From: UBA8199 sp964507045
GTDB taxonomy: Bacteria; Verrucomicrobiota; Verrucomicrobiia; Limisphaerales; UBA8199
DNA length: 64,000 bases
Direction of reading: 5' to 3'
Assembly: GCA_964507045.1 (NCBI GenBank)
Contig: CAZDOO010000019.1
Coordinates: forward strand, 7,799-71,798
The notes below the pieces were generated by a model, which worked only from the letters and a program-made list of their open reading frames with translations, was not told the origin of the DNA and did not search any database. Position 1 is the stretch's first letter. Each line of letters starts with the position of its first letter. Made by a program: the position numbers and the translations under genes. Below, one piece after another: positions 1 to 9,655 of the stretch.

Positions 1-2
1 CC

Positions 3-281
3 TCGATTGAGCGGGTTCTGGCTGGCTATGGCGGGAATGTGGTTTCGGTGGCGGACACGCTGACTCAGGCAGCTCAGGTTGCCAGGACCCAGAGCAGTGC
101 TGAGCCTGCGGCGATGGTTTCACCCCAGGAATCTGCGGCGACTGCGGTGCAAGGCGCAGGTTTGACCAGAGGGCCGGCGGTGGGGCCTCCTTACGTTCAG
201 CTAACCCAAACGCCGACCAATGTTACGTCCGGCGCGTCGAGTCCGGTTCCCGAAGGCGGGCGTAATTACGCGAAGCCGTAA
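3..281 (+). CDS. C-terminal end of a truncated protein, function unknown
   Basis: The window opens inside this gene. The frame is open from base 3 and gives about 92 residues before the stop. The first 30 residues (SIERVLAGYGGNVVSVADTL) could form a helix ending a folded domain. The rest is a low-complexity Ala/Ser/Pro/Thr/Gln tail with no recognisable motif. An ATG-like start can be drawn at base 39, but the frame stays open upstream, so a partial gene is more likely. No function can be given. Confidence 0.5.
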   Translation, partial: SIERVLAGYGGNVVSVADTLTQAAQVARTQSSAEPAAMVSPQESAATAVQGAGLTRGPAVGPPYVQLTQTPTNVTSGASSPVPEGGRNYAKP

Positions 282-387
282 GGCTTTTGGTTCGGATAGA
301 GTGGTGCCTGGTAATGCGGGCACGTCTGGACTCGGCGGCGGGCGTTCGTGCTGCTCGTGAGGAACTCACCTTGGGACCGTTTCGCGG

Positions 388-2448
388 TCAGTTGGCGGGC
401 TTGGGAACGGAGTTGCTGCGGAGGGCAGGGGGCGTAGGGGTAAATATCTTCAAGGTTAGACCATCCGCATTGGCACCAAGCGCATAAACGCTGGAATAGA
501 AATACTGCGCGACGCTGTCGAAGGCGGGCAGGAGTGAAAAGTCCATCCAGACATTGAGGTTCTCTTCGGGGCCGTTTATGCCCGGCAGGGCAGGGAGAAG
601 GTTGGGGCCCAGACCGTTGGTGGAGCTTCCGGGGTCGTTCCTGGCCGCCTCGAAGGCAGCGCGCATGGAGTTCGCCAGGTTCTCATAACTAAACAGACCG
701 GTGCTCATGCCGCCGACTGGCTGGCTGGCCTCCACCAAGCCGGGTTTCTCACGGAGTGATCTGACCTGGGCCTGGCTGCTGCGCAGATATTCTTCGATCA
801 GGGCAGAGTCGGTGGACATTGCCACGTACCCCCCGCCGGCGGCGTAGCTTAGCGTGCGCGGCGGCGAGGGTTGGGAAGTACCGGTAGCAAGGAAGGGCAG
901 GGAGGGCAATGGAACCGAGAAGATCTTGCGGCCCAGGAATTCCCGCTCGGTGAACGTGTCGCCTTGGGGAAAGATTACAAACAGGCGTTTGAGAGCGGCA
1001 GCCAGCAAGTCGGCGTTGGGCGAGCCGAGCAGGAAAAGGGAGGCCGGGGATTGCGAGGCCGCAGGAGCGTTCGGCGGCGGGGCCCGATGGTAACTGATAA
1101 TGTCATCGCCCAGGTTGGCGAGCAGAGTCTTCTTGAGGTCGAAGCCGGGGTCGTCTTGTTTGGCGCGCGCGTTGGCGGTGTCGAGTATCAAGTTGAGCGC
1201 GCTGAGGGCCTGCGGGGAGAGGTCGTTGAGCATCTTTTCGAGCGTCGCCCAGGCTTTGGGGCCGTCCATGCGCCAGCGGAAGAACTGGGCGGCATCGGCC
1301 GGCACGAACGGCGGCGGGCCGGCTTCCCTGGGCGGGCCGGCCAGGATTTGGAACACGCCCTGGCGCGTTGCCTCCGGCACGCTGAGGAACAGCTCGAAGA
1401 GGGCGCCTTCGGTCGAGTCGCGCAAATCGAAAGCAAGGGTCCTGCAGCTTGCCAAGCCGGTGGCGGCAATGAGCTTGTTGGGCTTGAGGGGCTCCAGCGG
1501 GTGGGGCGGCTCGGGCGGCTTGGTTTCCGGCGGCTTGCGGCCCAGGGCATCAACAAATGCCTTCACATTCGCCCAGCCATAGAAGGGCGCGTCGCTGAAC
1601 CGGGCCGCCAGGCTGGTCTGATAGGCGGGCAGCTCGCCCAAAGCCGGGGCTGCGCCGCCCGTGAGCCGAATGACCACCTTCTCCACGCCCTTGACCGAGT
1701 TGCCCGCCACGAGCAGCGAGTCCACCTGGCCCACGACGAACTCCTTGCTGGTGGTCAGGAGGCCAATGAGCATGTCGAGCGCCAGATCGCCTTTGTTGGA
1801 GGGGTTGATCGGGGCCTGCCGGAGCTCCGGGCTGGTGGTGACCTGCGGGAAGGCCAGCGGCCGCCAGAGAAACTTGCTCAAGGTCTTCGGCATCTCGTTG
1901 GTGGTGACGGGAAAGACGGAGAACTCGAGGTTGCGAATCTGCTCGGTCTTGAGGGTCTTGCCGGCGGCAACCCATTTCTTGCGCAGCTCGGCAAGGTTGG
2001 TCCGGAGCAGACCGGCCTGGTCCCGGGTGTCGAACAGGAGCAGGTAGCCAAGGGGTTGATTATCGCCGGTCTGCCAGGCGTTCCGGGTCACAGCGAACGT
2101 CAGTTGGCCTTGCGGCAGGCGAGCGTAGGTATCAAAGCTCAGGTTGAGTTCCTGTTCCAGCGGTTTGACGACTTGCTCCCGCCAGCGGGAGAGGAACTTC
2201 TCCTTGAGCGGCTTCATGGCGGGATCATTCCAGAGCCGGCCCTTGGGCGACCGTTGGCAAATCTGGCGGAGCCGGCCAAAGTCCGGCGCCGTCAACACGA
2301 TGAGCGTGTCATCCGGCAGCAGTTGCTCCGGTGGGGGGATGGCAGCCCCGGCAGCTATGGCGGAAAAGCAAAGGCAGGCGGCTAAAGGGCTGATCCGCAT
2401 CAGGTCAGTAAAACCACGAATTAGGCGCGCCACGGGAGCGGGGCTCAC
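388..2448 (-). CDS. Secreted protein of unknown function (DUF3352-like)
   Basis: A 686-residue protein with an N-terminal export signal; the hydrophobic stretch is around residues 17-36 (MRISPLAACLCFSAIAAG). The body alternates short beta segments with phrases such as LLPDDTLIVLTAPDFG and GGYVAMSTDSALIEEYL. These resemble DUF3352-type envelope proteins that begin by describing a threshold value and end with self-similar repeats. The start is a GTG whose GTGA overlaps the stop of the upstream protease gene by 4 bases, so the two are probably translationally coupled. That pairing suggests a shared envelope role, but no reaction can be assigned. A later ATG at 2400 would still keep the signal peptide. 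Confidence 0.8.
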   Translation of the reverse strand: MSPAPVARLIRGFTDLMRISPLAACLCFSAIAAGAAIPPPEQLLPDDTLIVLTAPDFGRLRQICQRSPKGRLWNDPAMKPLKEKFLSRWREQVVKPLEQELNLSFDTYARLPQGQLTFAVTRNAWQTGDNQPLGYLLLFDTRDQAGLLRTNLAELRKKWVAAGKTLKTEQIRNLEFSVFPVTTNEMPKTLSKFLWRPLAFPQVTTSPELRQAPINPSNKGDLALDMLIGLLTTSKEFVVGQVDSLLVAGNSVKGVEKVVIRLTGGAAPALGELPAYQTSLAARFSDAPFYGWANVKAFVDALGRKPPETKPPEPPHPLEPLKPNKLIAATGLASCRTLAFDLRDSTEGALFELFLSVPEATRQGVFQILAGPPREAGPPPFVPADAAQFFRWRMDGPKAWATLEKMLNDLSPQALSALNLILDTANARAKQDDPGFDLKKTLLANLGDDIISYHRAPPPNAPAASQSPASLFLLGSPNADLLAAALKRLFVIFPQGDTFTEREFLGRKIFSVPLPSLPFLATGTSQPSPPRTLSYAAGGGYVAMSTDSALIEEYLRSSQAQVRSLREKPGLVEASQPVGGMSTGLFSYENLANSMRAAFEAARNDPGSSTNGLGPNLLPALPGINGPEENLNVWMDFSLLPAFDSVAQYFYSSVYALGANADGLTLKIFTPTPPALRSNSVPKPAN

Positions 2449-3434
2449 TCGTCCGCCCGATTCTGCCGCACGCGGCCAGGGGGTTCGAGGTAGCGATAGG
2501 GATGGCTGGGATTCTCGTTGGAGTAGGCGAACGCATCGCGATGGTCGAGGAAGTGCTTGACGGACTCGACCGGGATGGCAAAGCCGAGCCCCTCGCCAGC
2601 GGTGACCTTCATGTTCGTCACGCCGATGACCTCCCCGCTCAGGTTGAACAGCGGGCCGCCGCTATTGCCGGGGTTGATCTGCGCCGTCGTCTGCAAATAC
2701 AGCAACCCGCCCACCTCGCGCGTCTTGGTGCTGAGAATGCCCTCCGTGACAGTGCGCTCCAACCCCAGCGGACTGCCGATGGCGAAGACCCGCTCGCCCA
2801 CTGACAGCGCATCGGCGTTGCCCAGCGGGACGAAGCGGAACCGGGGGGCGTCCTTATCCTCCACCTTCAGCAACGCCAGGTCGGCGAACTTGTTCAAGCC
2901 GGTAATGCGCACCTGCTTGTAGGTCTTGCGGTCGAGCTGGTTGTCCTTCTGGTGGTAGACCTCCACCGTAATCTGGGTCTCGCCCTCGATGACATGGAAG
3001 TTGGTGATTAGGAAGCCGTCTTCGTTGAGAAAGAAGCCCGAGCCGAGCCCCCCCGGCGTGCGCACCTGGACGACAGCTTCGCCGATTTGAGTCACCAGCT
3101 CGAGCACGGTGCGGGCGGGGGCGGGCTTGTCGGAGGCAGAGTAGAAACCGGGCTTGGATTCGGCGACCGCCGCGACGTCACTGCCGGCGGCCGGCTTCGA
3201 GCCTCGTCTGGACTTGGCAGCGGGTGCCGGGGCGTCGGTTTTGAGGATCTTGACGACCTGGTTGCGCGGGATCACCAGCACGGTATAGCCGACGTCCACG
3301 ACAATCTGGTCGCGCTTCTCGGCGAGAACTTTGCCCGTGACCGCGGCCTGGTCTTTCAACTGTAGGGTGTCGGCCCGGGCGGAGCACAAGCCGCCCACAA
3401 GGAGCGCTGCGAGAACAAGCCGCGGTGTTAACAT
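2445..3434 (-). CDS. Trypsin-like serine protease, DegP/HtrA type without PDZ
   Basis: Exported 329-residue serine protease of the S1C (HtrA) type. It has a signal peptide (about 1-21), a short SH3-like or beta segment (23-65: TLQLKDQAAVTGKVL), a Pro/Ala/Lys linker, and a protease domain from about 110. The triad is visible: His147 in TNFHVIEG, Asp185 in ADLALLKVE and Ser258 in NPGNSGGPLFN. After about 75 further residues the chain ends, leaving no room for the C-terminal PDZ domain usual in DegP, so regulated oligomer activation by PDZ is not expected. It probably acts in the periplasm on misfolded or specific substrates. The first gene of a two-gene unit with the secreted protein that overlaps its stop. 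Confidence 0.9.
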   Translation of the reverse strand: MLTPRLVLAALLVGGLCSARADTLQLKDQAAVTGKVLAEKRDQIVVDVGYTVLVIPRNQVVKILKTDAPAPAAKSRRGSKPAAGSDVAAVAESKPGFYSASDKPAPARTVLELVTQIGEAVVQVRTPGGLGSGFFLNEDGFLITNFHVIEGETQITVEVYHQKDNQLDRKTYKQVRITGLNKFADLALLKVEDKDAPRFRFVPLGNADALSVGERVFAIGSPLGLERTVTEGILSTKTREVGGLLYLQTTAQINPGNSGGPLFNLSGEVIGVTNMKVTAGEGLGFAIPVESVKHFLDHRDAFAYSNENPSHPYRYLEPPGRVRQNRADE

Positions 3435-3639
3435 GACGAGACACTACTCAGGCAAGGGGGCTTTGACAAGCAAGCAGCCCAACGGGCAGCGGCGAAAGGG
3501 CAGGGCGCGCTGCCACCCGCCGGTCCAGTTTGTGCCCAGCCCCCTTGCGGCGGCCGGAGCTATGCCGGCTGCAGGGAAAGGGGCTTGGAGCGGGCTTGCC
3601 ACCAGCGGGGTCAGGGCGGGAGCATGGCTTGTTACTCCC

Positions 3640-3683
3640 TTACAGTTCCCCTGCAGTCCCCCTGCAGTTCCCTTGCAGTCCTG
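3640..3683 (+). repeat. Four tandem copies of an 11-bp unit
   Basis: Four imperfect 11-mers follow each other (TTACAGTTCCC, CTGCAGTCCCC, CTGCAGTTCCC, TTGCAGTCCTG), each centred on (T/C)TGCAGT. They lie between the protease start and the end of the next minus-strand gene, in a 255-base gap with no other visible feature. The CTGCAG centre is itself palindromic. Confidence 0.8.
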
Positions 3684-3689
3684 GTGTCT

Positions 3690-4412
3690 CTATCCTCGCT
3701 TTACTCTGGCGCGGCGACCCGTTCGCTGGCCCGACGCTCGGTCCCTGGGCGGGACATCCGCGTAAGTTATGCGCCGGAGCCCTTTGGCTTCCCAACCGTT
3801 TTCCTGCGGCCAGGTGCGGATAAAGATGCGCGAGCCGGCCGGGGGCACGCCGTATTTCTTAAGGTATAGACGCGTGATCTCGCTCTCGTGTTCAACGGAA
3901 TCCGGCAACAGTCCGAGAAAGGCATAGGTTTCGCAGAACACCTGGCCCCGGCTGCGCGGCGGCGAGGCGAACACCATGATATCCTGGGTCGGGCGTTCGC
4001 TCAGACGCAGCTTGAGGACCAGCCCGTCCGGGCCATCGCGGATCGTCAGCCCCACCACTGGGTTCGTGGAGAACTGCGGGATGGGCGGCGCCTCCAGCAA
4101 CGGCTCGCAGCCGCAAGTGGCCAGCACCGTATTAATTCTGACAAAGAGATTGTGTCCGGTCAGCGGGCCGGATTGCGCCAGTCGCGGCTGACTTCGGACC
4201 TCCAGGGCCCGCCGCCGCCAGCCGTCCTGTTGCTCCGCGGTGAGCTCGTTCCACAACCGGGAGAACTTCGTCATGTTCGCGCACGCGCGGCGGCGGGCGG
4301 GTGTGTGGCGGTACTTGGCCGACGGCTTCTTGGTCTCGTACTGGCCATAGCGGTTCTTCTTGGCGACAATGTCACCCAGCGAGCCGCTCTGTGGAGGCTT
4401 GCGCACTTTCAT
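3690..4412 (-). CDS. Hypothetical basic protein
   Basis: A 240-residue basic protein with no signal peptide or membrane segment. The N-terminal part contains an Arg/Lys-rich region and a helix-like stretch around residues 45-70 (SRLWNELTAEQQDGWRRRAL). The middle reads as a beta-rich domain (VVGLTIRDGPDGLVLKLRL), and the C-terminus is again very basic. Proteins with this layout, including the W-x-x-L-T-x-E-Q-x-x-x-W helix and a following GHNLFV-type motif, occur in verrucomicrobial genomes, but I know no function for them. Possible partner: the tiny frame ending 4 bases upstream of its start. Confidence 0.65.
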   Translation of the reverse strand: MKVRKPPQSGSLGDIVAKKNRYGQYETKKPSAKYRHTPARRRACANMTKFSRLWNELTAEQQDGWRRRALEVRSQPRLAQSGPLTGHNLFVRINTVLATCGCEPLLEAPPIPQFSTNPVVGLTIRDGPDGLVLKLRLSERPTQDIMVFASPPRSRGQVFCETYAFLGLLPDSVEHESEITRLYLKKYGVPPAGSRIFIRTWPQENGWEAKGLRRITYADVPPRDRASGQRTGRRARVKRG

Positions 4413-4416
4413 AACG

Positions 4417-4644
4417 TCACGTCACTTCCGTCTTCGGCTGGACGCGCAGGCTGGTCGCCAGACCCTGGCCTGCCTTGCTGCCGCCGTTCTCATCAGCGCC
4501 TTTCCAACCGATTGCTGAATTCTGCCACAAGCCACCGCTAGGGCGCAACTCAGGGCCAGAGACCGGGTTCTCGCCAGGCGCGGCTGATCTGCCGGGTTTG
4601 GTTTCCTGAAAGCGTGAAGGTTGCGCGTAATGCGTGAAAACCAC
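4417..4644 (-). CDS. Possible small protein upstream of the basic hypothetical
   Basis: A 75-residue frame ending 4 bases before the start codon of the next minus-strand gene. The C-terminal half is Gly/Lys/Ser-rich (NSAIGWKGADENGGSKAGQG) and polar. It has no recognisable domain, and the start is uncertain with no clear ribosome site. The tight spacing is the main argument that it is real. It may equally be a decayed gene end or chance. Confidence 0.3.
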   Translation of the reverse strand: MVFTHYAQPSRFQETKPGRSAAPGENPVSGPELRPSGGLWQNSAIGWKGADENGGSKAGQGLATSLRVQPKTEVT

Positions 4645-4870
4645 CCCTCGCAGCAGGCGAGCGCGAGAGGCTTGGGCTGGATGCTTAAGTAATCTGCGCT
4701 GGCATTAGCGATGCTTGTTGCTGGCTATGGGGCCGAGCCGCTCAGGCGGCAAGCGTGTCTCAGGTGGTCGTTTCATTGTGGCTCCGCCCCGGAGGAAGTA
4801 CTGCGGGAGCACCGGCGGGTAGGCCGGACGAGCGAATTGTTCATGTGGACGGCAAACCAATTAGCAGCCT

Positions 4871-7800
4871 ATGAAGACCTTGCAAGCGAGCGCCCTCAAT
4901 CATCTCTGCCTGGTTACCATTGTCTTTATGTTCTGCCGGGCCGAGCCAGGCTACGCTGGTGGCCTGGTGGCCGCGTGGGGAAACGCTTCCACCCACGGGG
5001 AGACAACGCTGCCCGTAGGAGTCAGTAACATCAAAGCGATTGCCGCGCGCGGCTACCACGTTCTGGCGCTTAAATCGGACGGCAGCATCATCGGATGGGG
5101 CGACAATTCCTTGGGCCAGAACAACATTCCGCCCGGGCTGTCCAGCGTCACTGCGATCGCTGCGGGCCGCTCTCACAACCTGGCGTTGAAGGCGGCCGGG
5201 ACCGTTGCTGCCTGGGGCGACGATGGCCACGGGCAGGCCGACGTGCCGGCTGGGTTGTCCAACGTCGTCGCGGTCGCAGCGGGCGGCTACCACAGCCTGG
5301 CCTTGAAGGCGGACGGGACAATCGTCGGCTGGGGCGACAATCTTTATGGCCAGGCAGATGGGGCGGCCGGGCGGTCGAACGTTACCGCGATTGCGGCAGG
5401 CACCTATCATAGCTTGGCATTAAGGGCGGACGGGACAGTGGTCGCCTGGGGCTACAATTACAATGGCCAGACCAATGTGCCGGTCGGGCTGTCCAACGTC
5501 GTCGCGGTCGCAGCAGGCGCCTACCACAGCCTGGCCTTGAAGGCGGATGGGATAATCGTCGGCTGGGGCTATGACTCGTACGGGGTCAGCACCGGGGGAG
5601 CCGGTTTGTCGAATGTCATCGCCATCGCCACGGGCTCCGAGCATAGCCTTGCGTTGAAGGCGGACGGCACGGTGGTAGCGTGGGGGAACGGTTACTACGG
5701 CGCGGACCTTCCCGCCGGCCTACCAGGCGCTGGTGCCATCGCGGCCGGCGATCGCTGCAGTCTGGCCCTGGTACCCGACGGCCCCGTTCAGATCATGCAG
5801 AGCCCGGCGGATCAAACCGCCTTTTATCCTTACGCTTCGAATGTGGTCTTTTCCGTGACGGCTACGGGGCAGGCGTTGAGCTATCAATGGTTTCTGAACG
5901 GAACGGCCATCAAAGACAATTCCCGCGTCAGCGGCAGCACAGCCCCCAACCTGGTGATTTCCAGTCTGCAGCCTTCAGATATCGGCACCTACACCGTTGC
6001 CGTCATGAATTCATTTGGTTCGGTCCTCAGTGCTGGGGTCCCCCTTACGGTCATCGGCGCGCCAGCGCTGACGCAGGCACCGTCCCCTCAGGCTGTTCGG
6101 GCCGGCTCAGACGTTGCACTGAGCGCGGCAGTCCTGGGCACCCCGCCTTTGGCTTATCAATGGCTCTTCCAGGGCACGAATCTCGCCGGAGCAACCAAGG
6201 TCACTCTTTCATTGTCAGAGGTCCAACCCAGCGCCTCGGGTGTCTATTCGCTGCTGGTCTCGAATACCTATGGCAGCACGCAGGTAAATCTATCGTTGAC
6301 CGTCACGGACGCGGCGCCCTACATCGCGACGCAGCCGAGCGGCGCATCGGTGCCGGTTGGCAGCAGCATGACGCTCGCAGTCTCGGCGCGCGGCTCGCTG
6401 CCGCTTAGCTACCAGTGGCGGTTCAATGGACAAAGTATTGCCGGCGCAACCGATGCGACTTTGGCGTTGCACAACTTGAATCGCAATCAAACGGGTTACT
6501 ACGACGTTGCGGTCAGCAACGCTTTTGGCGGCATTATCAGTGCGAAGGCGCTCCTGAACGTGATCCAGGGCGTGTATGTCTGGGCGCCTTACTCATCTCA
6601 GGTTCCCACCAATGTGCCGCCGGGAATGACCGACGCAGTCGCGGTGGCCGCGGGCCTCCATCACGTCCTCGCCCTGCAACGCGGTGGTTCGGTGGCGACC
6701 TGGGCAGCGCCGGGCGCCTATGTGCCGTCAGCTTTGACCAATATTCCGTCCAACCTGAACAATGTCATTGCCGTTGCCGCCGCGGGGAATTACAGCATGG
6801 CCCTCAGGGGGAACGGCACCGTCGCTGTCTGGGGAGAGAATTCCTCTGGCCAAAGCAATGTGCCGGTCTCGGCAACCAACCTCGCGGCCATCGCAGCCGG
6901 GAGTACTCATTGCCTGGCGCTGAAATCGGACGGCACGATTATCGGCTGGGGCAACAACGGATACGGCCAGGTAAATCCTCCTGCAGGTCTATCGAATGTT
7001 ATCGCCATCGCGGCGGGCAGTGCAACCAGCTTTGCCGTGCGCAACGACGGTACGGTTACGGCTTGGGGCTATACCAATTCAATCGCCCCGCCGCCTAGTC
7101 TGACCAACGTTCTCGCGGTTTCGGCACCCGCCGCAGGGGGCAACCATCAGGCATTAATCGCCGATGGCAGTGTCACAAACTGGGGGTATGGGACCGTTCA
7201 AGCGCCCGCGAATAATTCCAACATCGTCGCCATTTCAGCCGGCTACTGTGGCGCGGTTTTGAAGTCCGACGGCACGGTTGTCCCTTGGGGCAGTTACAGC
7301 ACCACTTTCCCCTCGAGCATCTCGAACGTCATTGCGATTGCAGCCGGTGGTGACTCTTATTCGCCCTTCCTCGCAACCATTGTTGGCGACGGTTCGCCTG
7401 CCATCACCCTTCAGCCGGCTAACCAAACTTCCACCAACGGCGCGACCGTCCGACTCCACGTGCGAGCCGTTGGCGCTCAACCATTGACTTACCAATGGCA
7501 ACTTGGCGGCGCGGATATTCCCAACGCGACGAACGCCGATTTGACAATCACCAACATCCAGAGCGTCAACGTCGGCAGCTATCAAGCCGTCGTCAGCAGC
7601 GCGCTCGATTCTGTCTCGAGCCGGTCCGCGCAGTTGGCAATAGTGTCGCTTCCATACAAGGGCAACCTTGGCACGGCCTTGAACGCCACCAATTTGGTGT
7701 GGACCTCCAACCCGGCAAATGCGCTCTGGCTCGCGCAAATGTCGGTGACTCACGACGGCGAGGCGGCGGCGCAGAGCGGACGCGTTGCCGACAACGGGGC

Positions 7801-8566
7801 GTCATTCTTGGTAAGCACCGTTACCGGGCCGGGGATGCTGGCGTTCTGGTGGAAAGTCTCCTCGGAAGAGGGCTATGATCTCCTGAGGTTTAGCGCGAAT
7901 GGACCGGGGCCACTTTTGCGGGCGAGCATCTCCGGCGATGTGGATTGGCAGCAACTCACTTTCAACATCCCTTCCGGCACTTACACCCTGCAATGGACAT
8001 ATTCCAAAGACTCCAGCGTCAGCGTGGGGCAGGACGCCGGCTGGCTGGATGAAGTCACCTTCACGCCGGTTCCGAGCATCACCCAGCAGCCCCAGAGTCA
8101 GACTGCCTGGATGGGATCAAGCGTGACGTTTCAAGCCGACGGTAGTTGGGGGGAGATGTCCTGCCTGCAATGGCTAAAGAACGGAACGAATCTGCCACAG
8201 GCCAACTCGGCCTTCCTGACGCTGACGAATCTGACGCGGCGTGATTCGGGAAACCACGCTCTGCAGGTCACCAACGTTGCCGGCAGCGTGACGAGCAGCA
8301 ACGCGACGCTACGGGTTCTCGTGCCGCAGAGGTTGGCCGCGCCACACCTGCCCCCCGACGGCAGCTTCGCCTTCTCCTCCGGGGACGCGGACGGTGGCTG
8401 GTTGGAGCCCGGGGACTTAGCCGGGCTCGAAATCCAAGCCAGCACGAATCTGGTGGATTGGGTCACGCTGCCCAATACGCTGGGCTTAACCAATGGCTTG
8501 CTGGTTATAAGGGACACCGGGCGCACGAACTATGCCGTGCGTTTCTACCGAATGGTTGAGCACTGA
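4871..8566 (+). CDS. Giant secreted RCC1-repeat / Ig-like domain protein
   Basis: A 1231-residue exported protein with a signal peptide at about 1-30. It has six to seven RCC1-type repeats of about 50 residues up to roughly residue 300; a typical unit carries VVAWG and VAVAAGAYHSLALKADGT. Three Ig-like domains follow (about 300-565; LSYQWFLNGT, YTVAVMNS), then a second RCC1 propeller (about 570-840), another Ig-like domain, a jelly-roll-like segment (about 930-1075, GMLAFWWKVSSEEGYD), a fifth Ig-like domain and the C-terminal STNLVDW...RFYR module. In this phylum such proteins are surface or secreted binding proteins; the ligand is unknown. No catalytic residues are visible. The first propeller repeats are very alike at the DNA level, which suggests recent unit duplication. 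Confidence 0.85.
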   Translation: MKTLQASALNHLCLVTIVFMFCRAEPGYAGGLVAAWGNASTHGETTLPVGVSNIKAIAARGYHVLALKSDGSIIGWGDNSLGQNNIPPGLSSVTAIAAGRSHNLALKAAGTVAAWGDDGHGQADVPAGLSNVVAVAAGGYHSLALKADGTIVGWGDNLYGQADGAAGRSNVTAIAAGTYHSLALRADGTVVAWGYNYNGQTNVPVGLSNVVAVAAGAYHSLALKADGIIVGWGYDSYGVSTGGAGLSNVIAIATGSEHSLALKADGTVVAWGNGYYGADLPAGLPGAGAIAAGDRCSLALVPDGPVQIMQSPADQTAFYPYASNVVFSVTATGQALSYQWFLNGTAIKDNSRVSGSTAPNLVISSLQPSDIGTYTVAVMNSFGSVLSAGVPLTVIGAPALTQAPSPQAVRAGSDVALSAAVLGTPPLAYQWLFQGTNLAGATKVTLSLSEVQPSASGVYSLLVSNTYGSTQVNLSLTVTDAAPYIATQPSGASVPVGSSMTLAVSARGSLPLSYQWRFNGQSIAGATDATLALHNLNRNQTGYYDVAVSNAFGGIISAKALLNVIQGVYVWAPYSSQVPTNVPPGMTDAVAVAAGLHHVLALQRGGSVATWAAPGAYVPSALTNIPSNLNNVIAVAAAGNYSMALRGNGTVAVWGENSSGQSNVPVSATNLAAIAAGSTHCLALKSDGTIIGWGNNGYGQVNPPAGLSNVIAIAAGSATSFAVRNDGTVTAWGYTNSIAPPPSLTNVLAVSAPAAGGNHQALIADGSVTNWGYGTVQAPANNSNIVAISAGYCGAVLKSDGTVVPWGSYSTTFPSSISNVIAIAAGGDSYSPFLATIVGDGSPAITLQPANQTSTNGATVRLHVRAVGAQPLTYQWQLGGADIPNATNADLTITNIQSVNVGSYQAVVSSALDSVSSRSAQLAIVSLPYKGNLGTALNATNLVWTSNPANALWLAQMSVTHDGEAAAQSGRVADNGASFLVSTVTGPGMLAFWWKVSSEEGYDLLRFSANGPGPLLRASISGDVDWQQLTFNIPSGTYTLQWTYSKDSSVSVGQDAGWLDEVTFTPVPSITQQPQSQTAWMGSSVTFQADGSWGEMSCLQWLKNGTNLPQANSAFLTLTNLTRRDSGNHALQVTNVAGSVTSSNATLRVLVPQRLAAPHLPPDGSFAFSSGDADGGWLEPGDLAGLEIQASTNLVDWVTLPNTLGLTNGLLVIRDTGRTNYAVRFYRMVEH

Positions 8567-8625
8567 CAGTGAAAGGGGCCGTCCGCCAGTATCTTGAAGT
8601 GAACAATATCATCGAAAAATAACAG

Positions 8626-8653
8626 TTGCGACGGGGCGCGGGGCTGGTATTCT
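8626..8653 (+). promoter_or_regulatory. Possible sigma-70 promoter for rpsB-tsf
   Basis: TTGCGA, 16 bases, then TATTCT. It sits about 170 bases before the GTG of rpsB, leaving a long GC-rich leader in which ribosomal-protein autoregulation would be expected. The match is moderate and no leader structure could be confirmed by eye. Confidence 0.3.
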
Positions 8654-8825
8654 GATTGGCCCTTTCGGTAAGGCTGGGCGTATGTGCGCGCAGCCGGACG
8701 GGGAGGGATTAACGGCCTTAAATGCCTGCGCCGATGGGTGCGGGGGGCCACAACGACATATAAATCAATCCCGTGTTCCGCGGGATGGTTCGCCCAGGTG
8801 GCGGGCTCTTAACCAAAGGAAACTT

Positions 8826-9647
8826 GTGATAGCGATTGGAGTTAAGGAATTGTTGGATGCCGGGGTCCATTTTGGACATCAGACGAAGCGGTGGAACCCC
8901 AAGATGAAGCCGTTCATCTTCGACGCGCGCAACGGCATTCATATCATTGATCTGAGCAAGACGACCAGCCAGTTGGAAGCTGCGTGCAACTTCCTTTCCG
9001 GCGTGGTCAGTAAAGGCGGCAAGGTGCTCTTTGTGGGCACGAAGAAGCAGGCCCAGCAGGCCATCAAACAGACGGCCAAGGAAAGCGGCCAGTATTACGT
9101 AACCGAACGCTGGCTGGGCGGCACGCTGACGAATTTTGCGACCATCAAGCGCTCGATCGCGCGGCTCAAGGAGATCGAGAAGATGGAGGCCGACGGCACC
9201 ATCAACCAATACGTCAAGCAGGAGCAGTCGGTCATCCGCCGTGAGGCGGCGCGGCTGGTCAAGTTTTTCGAGGGCATTCAGGCCATGGACAAGCTGCCGG
9301 GGGCGATGTTCGTGGTTGACATCAAGCGCGAGCGCAACGCGGTGGCCGAGGCGCGGCGGCTCAAGATTCCGGTCGTGGCGATTGTGGATACGAATTGTGA
9401 CCCGGACCTGGTAGATCTGCCGATTGCCGGCAACGATGACGCCATCCGGGCGGTGCGGCTGATCCTGGCGATGATTGGTCAGACCGTCACGCAGGCGCAG
9501 GCTGAGTACGAGACCAAGTACGCGCGCCGCAAGCCGGCGGAAGAAGCCGCGCCAGCCGCGCCTGAGGCGGCGGCCCCGGGCGCATCGGCGATCCCCGTCG
9601 AGGCGGCGCCGGCACCTCAGCCTGAGGCTTCAGCGCCCTCCGTTTAG
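8826..9647 (+). CDS. rpsB: 30S ribosomal protein S2
   Basis: Ribosomal protein S2 sits on the solvent side of the 30S subunit and is needed for S1 binding. The protein is 273 residues. It begins IAIGVKELLDAGVHFGHQT, with the family signatures HFGHQTKRWNPKM near the start and KLPGAMFVVDIKRE plus PVVAIVDTNCDPD in the middle. The last 40 residues are an Ala/Pro-rich tail longer than in E. coli. I chose the GTG at 8826 because AAAGGA lies 5 bases upstream and the protein then starts exactly at the conserved N-terminus. The in-frame extension upstream does not resemble S2. The tsf gene follows 103 bases downstream, the classical order. Confidence 0.95.
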   Translation: MIAIGVKELLDAGVHFGHQTKRWNPKMKPFIFDARNGIHIIDLSKTTSQLEAACNFLSGVVSKGGKVLFVGTKKQAQQAIKQTAKESGQYYVTERWLGGTLTNFATIKRSIARLKEIEKMEADGTINQYVKQEQSVIRREAARLVKFFEGIQAMDKLPGAMFVVDIKRERNAVAEARRLKIPVVAIVDTNCDPDLVDLPIAGNDDAIRAVRLILAMIGQTVTQAQAEYETKYARRKPAEEAAPAAPEAAAPGASAIPVEAAPAPQPEASAPSV

Positions 9648-9655
9648 GCTTTTCC

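Noticed and set aside
871..2385. 504-residue plus-strand frame opposite the secreted protein
   Set aside because: Low-complexity Arg/Gly/Glu sequence typical of antisense to GC-rich genes; the minus-strand frame has a signal peptide and coupling to the protease gene.
4871..8566. CRISPR-like or satellite array
   Set aside because: The regular similarity comes from in-frame RCC1 and Ig repeats within one coding sequence.
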